Part shown: positions 1 to 11,672 of the stretch, piece after piece
How the letters are laid out: each line of letters starts with the position of its first letter
Position numbering within the stretch: the stretch's first letter is position 1
Assembly: GCA_029962745.1 (NCBI GenBank)
Contig: CM057167.1
Location: 19,558,054 to 19,622,053 of the forward strand
DNA: 64,000 bases
Direction: 5' to 3'
Origin: Echinometra lucunter
Lineage: Eukaryota > Echinodermata > Echinoidea > Camarodonta > Echinometridae
Translations under genes and position numbers: made by a program
The notes under the pieces: model-generated
The model's input: only the letters and a program-made list of their open reading frames with translations
Told to the model about the DNA's origin: nothing
Database searches by the model: none

Positions 1-640
1 CTTCTTTCTCAATCTGACGAATAATCATGTTTTCATTCAGTTGATATTTAAATGGGATTCAGCTGTGAAGCCACCCAGTGTTGGGCCGATGATGCAAAAC
101 ATGATTTCAACAGAACAATCACGCACGGAAAAAAGCAAGGCAATATCAATGCACGCATGCCATAGCTATAGACCAGAATTAGAAGTTTATGCTCCAACAT
201 CCTTGTCCCGATATCAGTATCGGGATCTGGTATCGGTTAATATCGTCTATATGCAATAGGGGGAATTGATAAATACAGATTTCATTACTCTACGTTTTGA
301 ACTTCTGATTTTCTGTAACCCATAGCAGTACATTGTGTCCTTTTCATAATATTTTGGCAATATTTCTAGATTTATCAGAATGCTAAGAATTGCAGATTTT
401 GCAAGAGCAGAGAGAATTTCACTGAATATTTTGAGTCCATTTCCAATACAGAACGTTTTGTCATTCTTGAATAAGAGCGATTTTATTGTAATTAATCATT
501 AAAGTCCCTAAGCTGGCAAACCAGTGAAAAATATTACTACATGTGTCCAAACTGGCAATTTTTCTTTTAAATTTTGTTGTTTAGAAATGTTATATCATCG
601 CAGAGGTGACAAAACCTTGTAACTCAAGTTTTTGTGAAAT
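1..640. other. No gene seen
   Basis: Nothing I can call as a gene. The short open frames here lack splice sites that fit a flanking exon. A stretch near 465-500 resembles one near 62300-62350, so part of this is dispersed repeat. The first 50 bases read as a protein-like frame on the minus strand, but no acceptor in phase with the exon at 2104 was found. Confidence 0.4.
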
Positions 641-689
641 TTAGTTCTTTTCATTCATTTCACAGATGAACACTTACAAAATGTATTTT

Positions 690-1417
690 CAAATAAGCCT
701 GAGTCGATTCGGTTCGAAAACCGGAGCTTGATCGTCGCTATTGAGCCCCGGTCCCGTTTTGGCTAAGCCGGTGCATCGATGAAATAAAGAAATAAATAAG
801 AAAATGACAGTGTCAAAAGACTTTGAAATTTACTGGTTTAAGAGCGATATTTCTTTAGAATCACACAACATTATGTTTCAAACCTTAAATCAATGAAATG
901 GAACAATGGAAGTAAAATTAGCTATTTTAGCTTGCAGGATTTCTTGCGTTTTTATCCTTGTCTGTGACGTCGTTCGGTGTCTGGAGGCTGCCATACTTGT
1001 TAACAATGCACTTGTTCGCCGCAAGATGGAACTATATCGCTGGCCCTTGATGCTATATCGCCAATTGATTGACGATATAACCAGCGATTACGTAGCGCTA
1101 TCTTGCACGAACAAGCATATCGTAAACATGTATGGCTGCGTCCAGATACTGAACGATGTCCTAGGCATGGATAAAAACGCAAGAAATCCTGCAAGCTAAT
1201 CTTACTTCCATTGTTTCATTTCACTGATTTGAGGTTTGAAACATAATATCTTGTGAATTAATATGCTATTCTAATAAACCGGTTAAATTTCAAAGTCTTT
1301 TGACACTGTCATTTTCTTATTTTATTTCTTTATTTCATTGATGTGCCAATGTTCGAACAGAGCAAAGCCGTCAAGCCCCAGTTTTTAAAAAAACACGAAA
1401 TGACTCAGGCTCATTTT
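690..1417. mobile_element. Foldback element, about 0.7 kb
   Basis: A long imperfect inverted repeat. The left arm (about 698-960) matches the reverse complement of the right arm (about 1150-1410), for example GACAGTGTCAAAAGACTTTG on the left and its complement near 1290-1310. The open frames on both strands inside it are by-products of the palindrome. No transposase is visible, so it is a non-autonomous foldback or MITE-like element. The outer ends are less conserved than the inner arms and the target duplication is unclear. Confidence 0.7.
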
Positions 1418-2103
1418 CAAACCCTCACATGCCCATCTACAAAGATAAGGCCACTAGTGACAAACAAAAACTTGAGTGCCTTCAGAGGCTGTAATGCTAA
1501 AGGAAGCCATGTTTTTTGGCTCTCCTGAAGATTCAGCATTTTTGAGATACATGTACACTGTACGAGGTTTTGTCGCCCCTGTGACAATATACATTTTCAC
1601 ATTTTCCTTTAAATTATGTAGGGGGAAAAGAAAATGCTGCCAATTTAGCCCTTCTGACAACTCTGTACTGCTACAGATTAATCTCATAGACAATGTTTTG
1701 CTAAATATGCCAGTTGAATTAAGCAGCCTACATGTATGTACATTGTAGCAATAGTAATGGGTGGCCATGTGTTTTAAACTGGACGAGTGAAAAGGTGAAT
1801 TTGTCAAATTTGCACAACAGCTTTGCACCTACATATGTATTTTTGTAACTTTCTTGGTAAGTATTTCACCAATTTAGCTAAATGTGGCGTCAAATGAAGG
1901 AATTTCCAAATGTCACCATGTTGCATCCATGATTTGTTCCGATGTCCATTTACCTTGTACTGATTAACCTATGATTAACAAACTATCATAACCACTGTCA
2001 CAAACCGACCCACAACCACAAGTGTCAGATACCATACAACATGGCACTGTATGAGCAAAGATTCCAGAATAGCACTACATGTATATGCCTTACAACAACT
2101 TAC
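1418..2103. other. No gene seen
   Basis: AT-rich sequence without a supported exon or a repeat I could delimit. If the minus-strand gene at 2104-7266 continues, this is its intron 2. Confidence 0.35.
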
Positions 2104-5100
2104 TGATTGAATTCAAGAAGTCCAAGGCTGCTTTATTGGCTTCAGCTTCAGGTAAATCTGCCACATTCTCTGCGTCTCTGTGTAGAAAAGAAAAGTGAAA
2201 GAAATTAGATCAATTCATTGAGGTTTTGTACATGTATGTATACCAGAAAACACATTTTCACACTCTTAAAGGGAACCAGATGAATCCTCGACCGCGCGCG
2301 GTCGAAATTTATGCCTCCACCATTGCCAGATCAGAAATATATGGGATATTCATTTTGATTTATTTTCATTTATACAATGACATCTTTGACCTTGGCCTTT
2401 GACCTTGTGACCCCCAAATCTAATGAGACCATTGCCCTTTCCATATGCATACATGTACATGAGCCAAGTTTGAAGTTGAACTGTCACAGAGTTGTTGATT
2501 TATCACAAGAACAAGCAAGTTTCATGTATATAATGACCTAGATGACCTTTGACATTTGACCTTTAAACCCCAAAATCTAATCAGATCATTGTCCCTCCTA
2601 TATGCATACATGAGCTAAGTCTGAAGTTGATTCGTCAAATGTTTATTGAGTTATCGCGAGAATGAACCATTTCTATGTACTATGACCTCTATGACCTTTG
2701 ACCTTTGACCTTGAGACCCCAAAATCTAATCAGATCATTGTCCCTCCCATATGCATACGTGAGCCAAGTTTGAAGTTGATCCGTCGAATGGTTGTGTAGT
2801 TATCGCGAGAACGGACCATTTCTATGTACATAATGACCTCTATGACCTTTGACCTTTGACCTTGAGACCCCAAAATCTAATCAGATTATTGTCCCTCCCA
2901 TATGCATACATGAGCCAAGTTTGAAGTTGATCCGTCAAATGGTTGTGTAGTTATCGCAAGAACGGACCATTTCTATGTTCATAATGACCTCTATGACCTT
3001 TGACCTTTGACCTTGAGACCCCAAAATCTAATCAGATTATTGTCCCTCCCATATGCATACATGAGCCAAGTTTGAAGTTGATCCGTCAAATGGTTGTGTA
3101 GTTATCGCAAGAACGGACCATTTCTATGTACATAATGACCTCTATGACGTTTGACCTTTGACCTTGAGACCCCAAAATCTAATCAGATCATTGTCCCTTC
3201 CATATGCATACATGAGCCAAGTTTGAAGTTGATCCGTCAAATGATTGTGTAGTTATCGCGAGAACGGACCATTTCTATGTACATAATGACCTCAATGACC
3301 TTTGAACTTTGACCTTGAGATCCCAAAATCTAATCAGATTATTGTCCTTCCCATATGCATACATGAGCCAAGTTTGAAGTTGATCCGTCAAACGGTTCTT
3401 GAGTTATCGTGAGAACGAAACGGGATGGACGGACGGACAACCCGAAAACATAATGCCTCCGGCACCGTATAATAGAAACCCTGGAGGGGGAATCAATTTT
3501 AATGACTTCAGAGGATAGACAGAAGCAATTCCACAAAAAGTTACTTACAACATGAGAAAGTTATGACGAAAGTTTGAAAGGTCTCAATCTCGATATAATG
3601 TACTTTCTATGGCTATCCTCATATTGGCAATTGTTGCTTCAAAATGGCAAGTGTTTGTGGACAACTCTTAAGATGTTCTGTACATAAAATTTCATATTTT
3701 CTCCATTATCTCTAAAGATGCTGCTTGTCTCTTTGTTATCGCTACATACACTGTAAGTTGTGTCTTATACATGTACATTTTCCTTAACTTGAGTTAAGGA
3801 GACAGGCTGCACCTTGAGGTACTATGGAGAAAATAAGAAATTTTGTGTACAAAACATATTTAAGAGTTGTCCACAAAAACCTGCCATTTTGAAAGTACAT
3901 GTACAAACCATGTCTTTTCAAACTTTCACAACTTTCTCATTTTGTAACCGATTTTGATGGAAATGATTAAAAATTGCTTCTCCCTATCCTCTCTCTTTTC
4001 ATCAAAACTGAATTTTTCCCAGGGTTTTGGTTCCCTTTAATGAAATGACTACTTACTTACATGTACATTGTAAATGTAATTCTCACAGGTTTGATACAGG
4101 GGTCAACCAGTTCCAGCAGGCAAAGGGTCACCGTTAAATAAGATTACATGTAGCTGTGATTTGTTATAAGTACATGTACATGTACACGTATGTGAGCCTA
4201 TGAAGTAATCTTGAACATAAATCTTGACCCACATGCCATTAGAGCACATGAGATGACAGATTCTGTCTCTGAAAAAAAAGCCCCTGTCTGTGCACAAGCA
4301 CATTTGCTTGACACTCAACTTCAAGAGGGGCGAATTTCACGGCATCTTAGTTTTGCTAACTTGCTAATGAGCAGCTAAAAGCAAATAAATCTGACAGTTT
4401 TGGATGGCCTACCTGTACATGACCTGCATGCTTTGTTGATTCTGAATGAACAAAGCACACTACAGAAACAATGTTTTGGTTTCTTATATATTTCAAGGTT
4501 ATGTTCAGTTTTGGCAGGCCATCCAAAAACTGCTTGCAAGATTTCTTTGCTTTTAGCAAGTCAGTAGCAAGGTAAAACAAAGATGCTGTGAAGTTTGCTC
4601 CTGCTGAAGTTGAATATAACAAGCAAATGAGAGGCAAAAAAATATACATACAATCAAAAGCCAATAATGTGCATCACACAGTGCCGGCACACGTGTAAAA
4701 CAAACGAGAGTTCTACATGAATTTTGTGCAATAAGCACAACAAAACTCTGTGAATATTATGCGAGGAGCTGTCAGCATGTAGGGTCATAGCATAGGGCAA
4801 CTGTTCTATTGTGTTCCTTTCAGACATTTACACTAAACTTCATCAGAAATCATGAATGGAATACTGCATGATCTAATTTTTAAACATTATTTTTACTATT
4901 ATGTCTTTTTTTAATACCGTCCTGCATTTTCAAGTACAGTAATTTAGGCATGTCCTGGGCTACTGTATCTTTTTCTCATTAGTTGTGCAAGTTCAATCTG
5001 ATTAATAAAGTGATATTTTTTATAAAAAAATGCAAGGAGACAATCAGTTTCATTCCAATTTTCTTTTTGCTAACAAAACATGAGCTTTAAAGCAATACAT

Positions 5101-7266
5101 ACATGTACTCAGGCAAAAAGAGCAAGTCAAATCATCCAGAAAAGGTCTTGTTTTAACAATTTGCAAGACTCAACATGTTGTCTTTCAAGTAAAAAATGTC
5201 CTGAAATGCACATGTGTGAAAAGTGTGCAGGCATGAGTACAATTGTCTTGACAATGTACAGTAATCAAAATGACAAGCCACCTTCCCTTATAAAAATGAC
5301 AAATGTTCTTCAAATTTTGATAAGATTTTGGACAAATTCTACTTACTTGCTAGTTACATACATGTAGAATACCAAAAATGAAAAAAAATTGGTTGGAGGA
5401 AGGGGTCTCAAGAAATTATTGTTCAATTTTAAGTTAAATGTAGTCTGTGAAGCAAAATCAATTTGTCAGAAAATCACATGAATATAGACTGTATAATGAT
5501 AGCGTGATGCCAAGTTTTATTTCCAGATCAACCGTTTCAGGGCCAGAACCCCTCAGCCAATTGCTAAACTATGACGCGACTCGCCACAGAGTACGTGCGA
5601 GAGTGCAACGCTGTTCCGCTGTTCGCCTTTGCCCGAGACTAACGGGTGTAGGTGAACTCGCGATGTCGGAGGTCACGCCATTAAAATGGAAATTGATCAC
5701 GCTACAAAATCGCCAAGAAAGCTGGGTCTCGTATCAATCAAAAGTCAATATTTTGAATTTGAAAAATAAAGTTTAGGTTCTAATATCACAGTTAGATCTA
5801 CTGGTCCACTGGCGAACTTCAAAGGTAGTTTGCAGGGCTAACCGGGCATGAGAAAGTATGATTTGGAGGCATAATATTTCTTTGTTTAGATGGGTCTCCA
5901 CAGGGGCAAATAGCAGAGGGCTTAAACTCTGCGTGAAATATCAGAATAAAAACACACAGAGCTTCCTTAAGCCAGGAACGCCTCTCTACTAGGATAGCCT
6001 TGTCTCGCCTTGAGTTTCAGCTGTCTCTGCTCCGGTTGTGCACTGTGTGAATGGCAAGCACGCACTTCCAAGTTCCAGTTCCAGTACCCATGCCCATGCA
6101 TAACCTGGACTAGCTTATGAAAGAAGCTCTTTGAATTTTTATTCTGATAATGTCACAAGGAGTTTAAGTCCACTGCCATTTGCCCCTGTGGAGACCCATG
6201 TAAACAACAAAATATTATGCCTCCAAATCACACTTTCTCATGCCTTGTTAACCCTGCAAACTACATGTACCTTCAAAGTTTGCCAGTGGATCAGTAGACT
6301 CTGGATCTAACTGTAATATTAGAACCTAAACTTTATTTTTCAAACTCAAAATATTGACTTTGATTGATACGGGACCCAACTTTCTTGCCGATCTTGCTTA
6401 ATTTCCATTTCAATAGCGCAACCTCCGACATCGTGAGTTCACCTACACCTGTTAGTCTCAGGGCAAAGGCGAATAGTGGTACAGCGTTGCACTCTCACAC
6501 GTATCGGCGAACGCAGAGTACCTGGAGAGTACCCGCGTTTGGTCCTTCTTCTTCTTCTTGAAGAAAACTGCCCATGATTCGACCGCTTAAGGCAGCTTTT
6601 CTGCAATATTTATTCTGCTAAACTTACTTTTTACAAAATCATATCTACATAATTCATGTCAAATATATTAAACTATTTTTATCATGAAGTTTATTTTTTC
6701 AAATAGATTCTAGTCTACATCACAATTTTAGAAAATATGAAAATACACCCACTGCATATCACTATGTCATGTATGTTTCAGGGAAAAAAATACACGGGGC
6801 TCAGCCTCAGGGCGAATTTGCCCCCGAAATGCCAAAAAGAGCCCTGGAAAACTAAAAAAGAGCCCCTGAAATTCTCATAGGGTCCAATGTTAACTGTAAT
6901 ACAATGTAAAAAAAATCGGGCTGGCGGGCTCAAAAAGTAACCCCGGAAAAAAATTTAATTATTTTTTTTCCCTGCTGTTTCATGCCCATAGGCCATAATT
7001 TGATATCCCCTGGCAATCATTCGACCATATCTACCATGTCTACAGCATAACTAACTTCCACTCATTCACGAGGCCAAGCCTTTACTCTTTACTCTTTAGA
7101 ATCTAGTTTGATAAGCATGATGAGGTCTGCAGACATGCAGAAGCTGCTACTCAGCCTCTCAGGGCTCTCAATGCGCCAACGGTAGACTGACTTACCCACT
7201 CGCCTCATCCTCGGGGGCTGGCTGCAGCCCCGATGGCCCATCCAGAGCACCAAGTACGTCCATCAT
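2104..7266 (-). CDS. Unrecognised gene, first two coding exons (5' part)
   Basis: I do not recognise this gene. Exon 1 (7196-7266) opens with two adjacent ATG codons. An in-frame TAA lies 15 nt upstream of the first, so the start is real unless an exon precedes. It encodes 23 residues beginning MMDVLGALDG plus two bases, and ends at a consensus donor GTAAGT. Exon 2 (2104-2177) has acceptor TACACAG and donor GTAAGT. It supplies the missing base, then 24 codons including EAEANKAALDFLNSI, and leaves one base over. The phases fit exactly, which is the main support for joining two exons 5 kb apart. Intron 1 holds a nested transposon and two inverted-repeat elements. No later exon was found, so the gene probably continues beyond base 1. 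The visible N-terminus is acidic and has no signal peptide or domain I can name. Confidence 0.55.
2266..4040. mobile_element. TTAA-flanked MITE (family A), interrupted
   Basis: Both ends carry TTAA (2266-2269 and 4037-4040) and near-perfect terminal inverted repeats starting AAGGGAACCA. The body matches a second copy at 27327-27742. In that copy the end reads straight through TTAAAGGGAACCAAAACCC. Here the same sequence is split after AACCA by about 1.2 kb of unrelated tandem repeat. TTAA target sites are typical of piggyBac and Kolobok superfamilies; no transposase is present. Confidence 0.75.
2279..3475. repeat. 151-bp tandem array, seven units, with AGGTCA half-sites
   Basis: The marker CAAAATC recurs at 2415, 2571, 2720, 2871, 3022, 3173 and 3324, so the first interval is 156 bp, the second 149 bp and the rest 151 bp. 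Most units contain TGACCTTTGACCTTTGACCT, which is nuclear-receptor half-sites (AGGTCA on the minus strand) as direct repeats spaced by one base. The array is bounded by a CG-rich palindrome near 2289-2303 on the left and by GGACGGACGGACAACCCG plus ATGCCTCC on the right. Such tandem-core insertions resemble the pearl/Tsp-type, Helentron-associated elements of marine invertebrates; that family name is inference. It sits inside a MITE. Confidence 0.75.
4349..4576. repeat. Hairpin (MITE-like) inverted repeat
   Basis: The left arm at about 4349-4420 contains GTTTTGGATGGCC. It pairs with the right arm at about 4510-4576, which contains GGCCATCCAAAAAC and continues through GCTTTTAGCAAG. About 90 bp of spacer lies between the arms. 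No coding content. Confidence 0.6.
4577..5574. other. No feature identified
   Basis: Within the putative intron of the minus-strand gene at 2104-7266. I see no exon or delimitable repeat; the open frames lack any recognisable motif. Confidence 0.35.
5575..6512. mobile_element. Large foldback element, about 0.94 kb
   Basis: The arms of nearly 400 bp are reverse complements of each other. GAGAGTGCAACGCTGTTC on the left corresponds to the complement at 6480-6500. GGGTCTCCACAGGGGCAAAT at about 5891 is matched in reverse at about 6175-6195. A spacer of roughly 150 bp separates the arms. The plus-strand open frames beginning near 5447 and 6364 lie in the arms and look like shadows of the repeat. 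Confidence 0.75.
6513..7195. other. No gene seen
   Basis: Putative intron 1 sequence of the minus-strand gene. A segment near 6781-6990 contains repeated AGCCC(C/T)-type phrases on a poly-A background and may be a decayed repeat, but I could not define its ends. Confidence 0.3.
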
Positions 7267-7852
7267 GTAAATGAATTCCTCTTATTATCTTTTAGATTTG
7301 GGAATTTTAAGTCACTATTCCAACTGTGCGTCACTCTGCTTAGGTGGATATGACCTTAGTATTAAATAATGTCCTTTCAAGAACGGTTTGAAGAGTTTTT
7401 CCAGTCAGAGCCACATATCTCTCATCGAAGATCAGCTTGCGAAAATACCGATTATTCATACGATATCATTCTTCAGAGCAGCAGTGATCGCTCCCCGTGC
7501 ATACACAGAGTAAATGCACTAGCGATCAAACATGTTGAATGCATTCGATATTTTAGATTTCCAATGGGATCACTATGGCATCCGTGTGATGCCTGGCAGT
7601 AAATTTTAGAGGGTACCGCGCTAAAATATTTTGCTAGTAATTTATCAATAAAAGCATAGTAGACTTAAAAACTATAAAATAGTATTTAATTCATACATTG
7701 AATTCTAGAAAGTATACAAATGAAGTAAATAATTACGGTAAAAATATAACACACGGTTTTGCCTGAGGTCTAAAAACCCTTTTCAATATTGGAATAGTCT
7801 ATTACAATTAAGTACGGTTCATAAACATAACAATTTCCCGACACAAACGTGT
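7267..7852. other. Upstream region of the minus-strand gene starting at 7266
   Basis: This would hold the 5' UTR and promoter of the unrecognised minus-strand gene. No TATA box or other clear core element is evident. A 77-codon plus-strand frame (7369-7602) has no motif I recognise. Confidence 0.3.
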
Positions 7853-7926
7853 GGCGCTGTGGCTTAGTCGGTTAAAGCGCCTGTCTAGTAAACAGGAGAT
7901 CCCCGGTTCGAATCCGGGCAGTGCCT
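7853..7926 (+). tRNA. tRNA-Thr (anticodon AGT)
   Basis: A complete cloverleaf. Acceptor GGCGCTG pairs with CAGTGCC allowing one G-T pair. The D arm is GCTT/AAGC with loop AGTCGGTTA. The anticodon stem CCTGT/ACAGG encloses CTAGTAA, giving anticodon AGT at 7887-7889. The T arm is CCCGG TTCGAAT CCGGG. It contains intact internal promoter boxes and is followed by a T4 stretch (7926-7929) as a polymerase III terminator. No CCA is encoded, as expected in a eukaryote, and there is no intron. It is closely similar to the vertebrate tRNA-Thr-AGT and looks functional rather than SINE-derived. Confidence 0.93.
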
Positions 7927-8551
7927 TTTCCTCGGGTGCGGTCATTTTGTTCACATAAATCATGATTGTTCACAAAAAATTAAAATTGGATATATGTATG
8001 CTTTCAAGCGCTGATGCTACGAGGCAAATGCATACCATTTTTTTTTAAATTCACATTTAGAACATACATGTACTGTATTAAATGGGATCTTGTGTATTTA
8101 TTAGACACTATTTTGCTTTAAAAATATTTGGGCACTGCTTTCTGTTATTAGAGGCTAATTTAAGAGAATTCAAAATCCCCCCTTTTCTTTTTAAGCATCA
8201 TTCAATCATATAGAGAATAAAGAGTCACATAAAAAAATAAGTGTCAATACCCCTCACGAAAAGGATTCTCTAAATATTTCAGTGAAAAGCTACCAACAAT
8301 TTTCTGTAATCTGATCTGCATCTTTGAAGTGGAGGAATAAGAAAATGATTGGTGATTACTACACAACTCTCCATTATTCCAAAAGAAAATTCAAATCGTG
8401 AATCAATCCCCTTTATGTTTTTTGCTTTTTCTATGATCATTATTTATTTGTAGGGGGTTAAAGTGACAGTGACCTTTCCCCTAAAAATTATCTTTCAACC
8501 AAGAAAAACTAACCAAAAAAAATATATATACATATATCTTCCTTTTCTTTT
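7927..8551. other. No feature identified
   Basis: AT-rich intergenic sequence between the tRNA and the (TTC)n tract. No gene seen. Confidence 0.4.
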
Positions 8552-8579
8552 TCTTCTCCTCCTCCTTTCTCCTTCTCCT

Positions 8580-8653
<74 letters not shown>

Positions 8654-8731
8654 TTCTTCTTCTTCTTCTTCTCCTCCTCCTCCTCCTTCTCCTTCTTCTC
8701 CTCCTTCTTCTTCTTCTTCTCTTCATCTCCA
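8552..8731. repeat. (TTC)n microsatellite
   Basis: Pyrimidine-rich tract on the plus strand, mostly TTC triplets with CTC interruptions. The poly-Ser and poly-Arg frames over it are artefacts of the repeat. Confidence 0.95.
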
Positions 8732-9004
8732 TTATGTTTTTAAATTTTTCTACACATATTTACATTATTCTATTGGGGGGGGCTTCAACAAATACCAGCA
8801 TAAAATTCACACAGGGAAAATTTATCCCAGTTTTGAATAAATGATCATAACTTCAATATTATGGAGCATTTATAAACCTCTAGCTAGCAAATCTTGTCAC
8901 TTGAAAGCTAGCAAATACAGCTTTTTGTATCATGTGAGAACAATAATCTTACAGTCTCAAATTTTTTTGGTAATGTCATACTAGTGCAATAAATTACCGT
9001 TACA

Positions 9005-9277
9005 GTTCATTATTCCAAAGGTTCGTTAATCCGAAAACGAAATAAGGTTTGTTATTCCGAAGGTTCGTTAGTCCGAAAATGAAATAAGGTTTGTTAGTTT
9101 GTTAGTTTTTTCGGACTTACAAACCTTATTTCATTTTCAGACTTTTGAACCTTCAGAATAACGAACCTTATTTCATTTTCAGACTAACGAACATCTAGGT
9201 ATTCGCAATTCGCGTGTTTCGGAATAACGAACCTTCAAAATAACGAACCTTTGAAACAACGAACCTTTGGAATAACA
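9005..9277. mobile_element. Foldback element built of GGTTCGTTA/TAACGAACC motifs
   Basis: The left half has several copies of TTCCAAAGGTTCGTTA or similar. The right half has the complementary TAACGAACCTTTGGAATAA motifs. The phrases AACGAAATAAGG and CCTTATTTCATTTTC also pair across the centre. It is an inverted repeat with subrepeats and no coding sequence. Confidence 0.7.
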
Positions 9278-9606
9278 AAAATCACCCATAAATTACATGA
9301 ACACGAAACTTCTTACATGAAGAATGTCCCATCATGAGAAAAACAGAAAACATCACACCATACAAGAATTGAAAGAGTGTCAAAATATTTATTTACATCA
9401 ATTCAATGTATATGTATGCTCAGCTTTTGGTGCATTGCAAATGTATACTACAAATTATTCATGATCATTTGCAAATAAAACAACATTTTCAGCAGATATG
9501 CTACACATATTGCCTACAGTAACCGGGTAGCCACTGTACTTAGTCTATGGGAGAACAAGAAATCAGTTGTCAACGGGTTAATAAATGTAGTAATGCCTGT
9601 AATGCA

Positions 9607-10046
9607 CAGAGCTGCCAACCCCAACTGGAAAAAAATCCCATTCTGTACTTCCTTTTATCCTATTTTCATGCCAAAAATCCTATTTATGCATGAAAATTTT
9701 AAAAAATACAACAATGTGATTCCCCTTTCACTCTTTATGATATCCTAAAGAAAATACAATATTAATAATATGTATGACTTACTTAATTATTTTGATCCTA
9801 ACTCTTCTACAATGTACTTCTTTTATTGAAAACGATCTACAGTACAAAATACACAAGTAGAGTACACCGAGCATTGGGATAAACTTAAATGTTGATAAAA
9901 TAACATGAAAATAAGACAAAATAAAGGTATTAAAGAATCAATGTCAGAACTTTCAAAAATCCTATTTTCATGGGAAAAATCCCATTGTCATGTTCTCTCA
10001 AAAAATCCTACTAAATAGGATAAAATCCCACTACTTGGCAGCTCTG
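9607..10046. mobile_element. hAT-like MITE (CAGAGCTGCCAA termini), copy 1
   Basis: Begins CAGAGCTGCCAA and ends with the exact reverse complement TTGGCAGCTCTG. It is flanked on both sides by AATGCA (9601-9606 and 10047-10052). The CAGAG start is typical of hAT elements, although hAT target duplications are usually 8 bp and here only 6 are evident. A full second copy lies at 29853-30290. The body carries repeated TCCTATTTTCATGC phrases and no transposase. Confidence 0.8.
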
Positions 10047-10146
10047 AATGCATTTCTCCAGGAACACATGAGAATTGTTGCCTTTCAGCAGAGCAAATAT
10101 GAATGTTTTCTTGAAGATACCAAGAAAATACAAATATGAGGCACCT

Positions 10147-10306
10147 GGGCCCCCGTTTCATAAAAAGTTGTTATAATAGCAACTCTTCCTGGAATGGAAA
10201 GTTTCATTATAAAAGCCAATCAGGAAGCAGAATTCTCACTCTTGCCGTGGTAGTTACCATTCCAGCAGGAATTGCTATCATAGTAACTTTTGATAAAACA
10301 GGGCCC
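10147..10306. mobile_element. Short MITE with GGGCCC ends
   Basis: Begins GGGCCCCCGTTTCATAAAA and ends with an inverted counterpart, TTTTGATAAAACAGGGCCC. It is one of many such elements of about 140-170 bp scattered through the window. Confidence 0.6.
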
Positions 10307-10344
10307 AGATGAGTAAATATTTAAAATGTTCAGAATTGGGGTGA

Positions 10345-10360
10345 GGGGGGGGGGGGGGGG
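10345..10360 (+). repeat. Poly-G tract
   Basis: Sixteen uninterrupted G on the plus strand. Confidence 0.9.
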
Positions 10361-10833
10361 CTGCAGTCCTCAAGCCCCCACCTTGTACATGTATGCCTAT
10401 GCAAAAGATATATCATTTACTAGAATGATTGGTTATTTTAATTCAGATTTTATATCTTTCCTCATGTATTTTTCTTCTCTTGATTTAATGATTGGGTAAG
10501 AAAGTCATGTTAACAGTAATTTTTAAAAATGAAGTTATGGGTTTGGCATTGGTACAAGCAAATTTACATACAATAAATGGGCATGAATACAGCAGATTCA
10601 CAGTAACTTGCAAAAAAATAAAAAATTCTAATATTTGGCCATTAGGATTCAAAACACCAGCAACATTTGGCTTCTGAGAACTTGCCCTGAAGTGATTGTA
10701 AAAAAAGACAGCAAAGCACCCTTTCTTTCACTGCCATTACTCCTGATAATCAGACTGAATAGAAATGTGAAAATAAAAGGATTTTATTTCATTTTCTAAC
10801 AAGATATTCGGATTTTAGGGTGTATTACTATTA

Positions 10834-11236
10834 CATTATACGATCCGACTGCAACCCGATTTTGGAAGAAAATTAAATTTTGTACCAAATGTAAAATCAT
10901 TGAAAAGTAAAATTAACTTTATCGAGATTTGGAATAATGAAAGAAATACTCAAATCGAAATTTGGGTTTAATGCAAGCATATTACTCTGAATAAAGGCCT
11001 AATCGGCTTAAAATCCTGGACAGTCCCAAGACTACAGTGACGTCACTACAATGCGCAATTGGTTTTACTTTGTCTTCACCAAGGAGGTTCGCAATAGCCT
11101 GAAATTTAAATTTTGGTATTCATATGACTGTTCAAAAATGTTATCATTATGACTTTACATGTTTGAATATACACATCAAATGCTATAACGATTTTTTCCA
11201 AAGTCAAATCACAGACTGATCGTACAGTGTGCAGTC
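10834..11236. mobile_element. MITE of the AGCCCAC/GCACACT family, reverse orientation
   Basis: The reverse complement of the element at 11673-12080. Shared phrases include ATACGATCCGACTGCAACCC at its left and GTACAGTGTGCAGT at its right. The outermost bases of the termini are degraded. It lies downstream of EFTUD2. Confidence 0.65.
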
Positions 11237-11672
11237 AGCTATATAATGCCAAGCAAAAAAACTGGAAAAATGAGGTGTAATGATACTGCTATGTAGAAAA
11301 AGGCATTACATAGAGGTACATTAGGGGAAGAAAGAGCAAAATCAATCCACAACTTAGTTTGTATTGCAGTACAAAATGAGGTTTGCTGACTTAAATATCT
11401 CATTTACAACACATTCTCAATCTCAAAAGCCTATTTCTCCCACTCAAATTGGCAATACATATTTTGCTGCAATATAAAGACGTTTGCATGAAATTAATTT
11501 CAGTCAGACTCCTGTTTTGTCAGGAGAATGTTTCAGTGAACAAGAAATAACAAAGTTGCCAATTTGAAGAAGGAAAGTGCATTATCAAGTTCTTAAGAAA
11601 AATAACTGTTTGTGGTATTGGATTTACAAATAAATGTGTATTTACCAAACATGTTGGGAATTATGATGTACA

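Noticed and set aside
1..60. Third exon of the unrecognised minus-strand gene
   Set aside because: The frame is protein-like, but no AG acceptor gives the required phase without a stop.
8463..8840. Poly-Ser / poly-Arg open frames over (TTC)n
   Set aside because: Pure products of the trinucleotide repeat; no surrounding gene structure.
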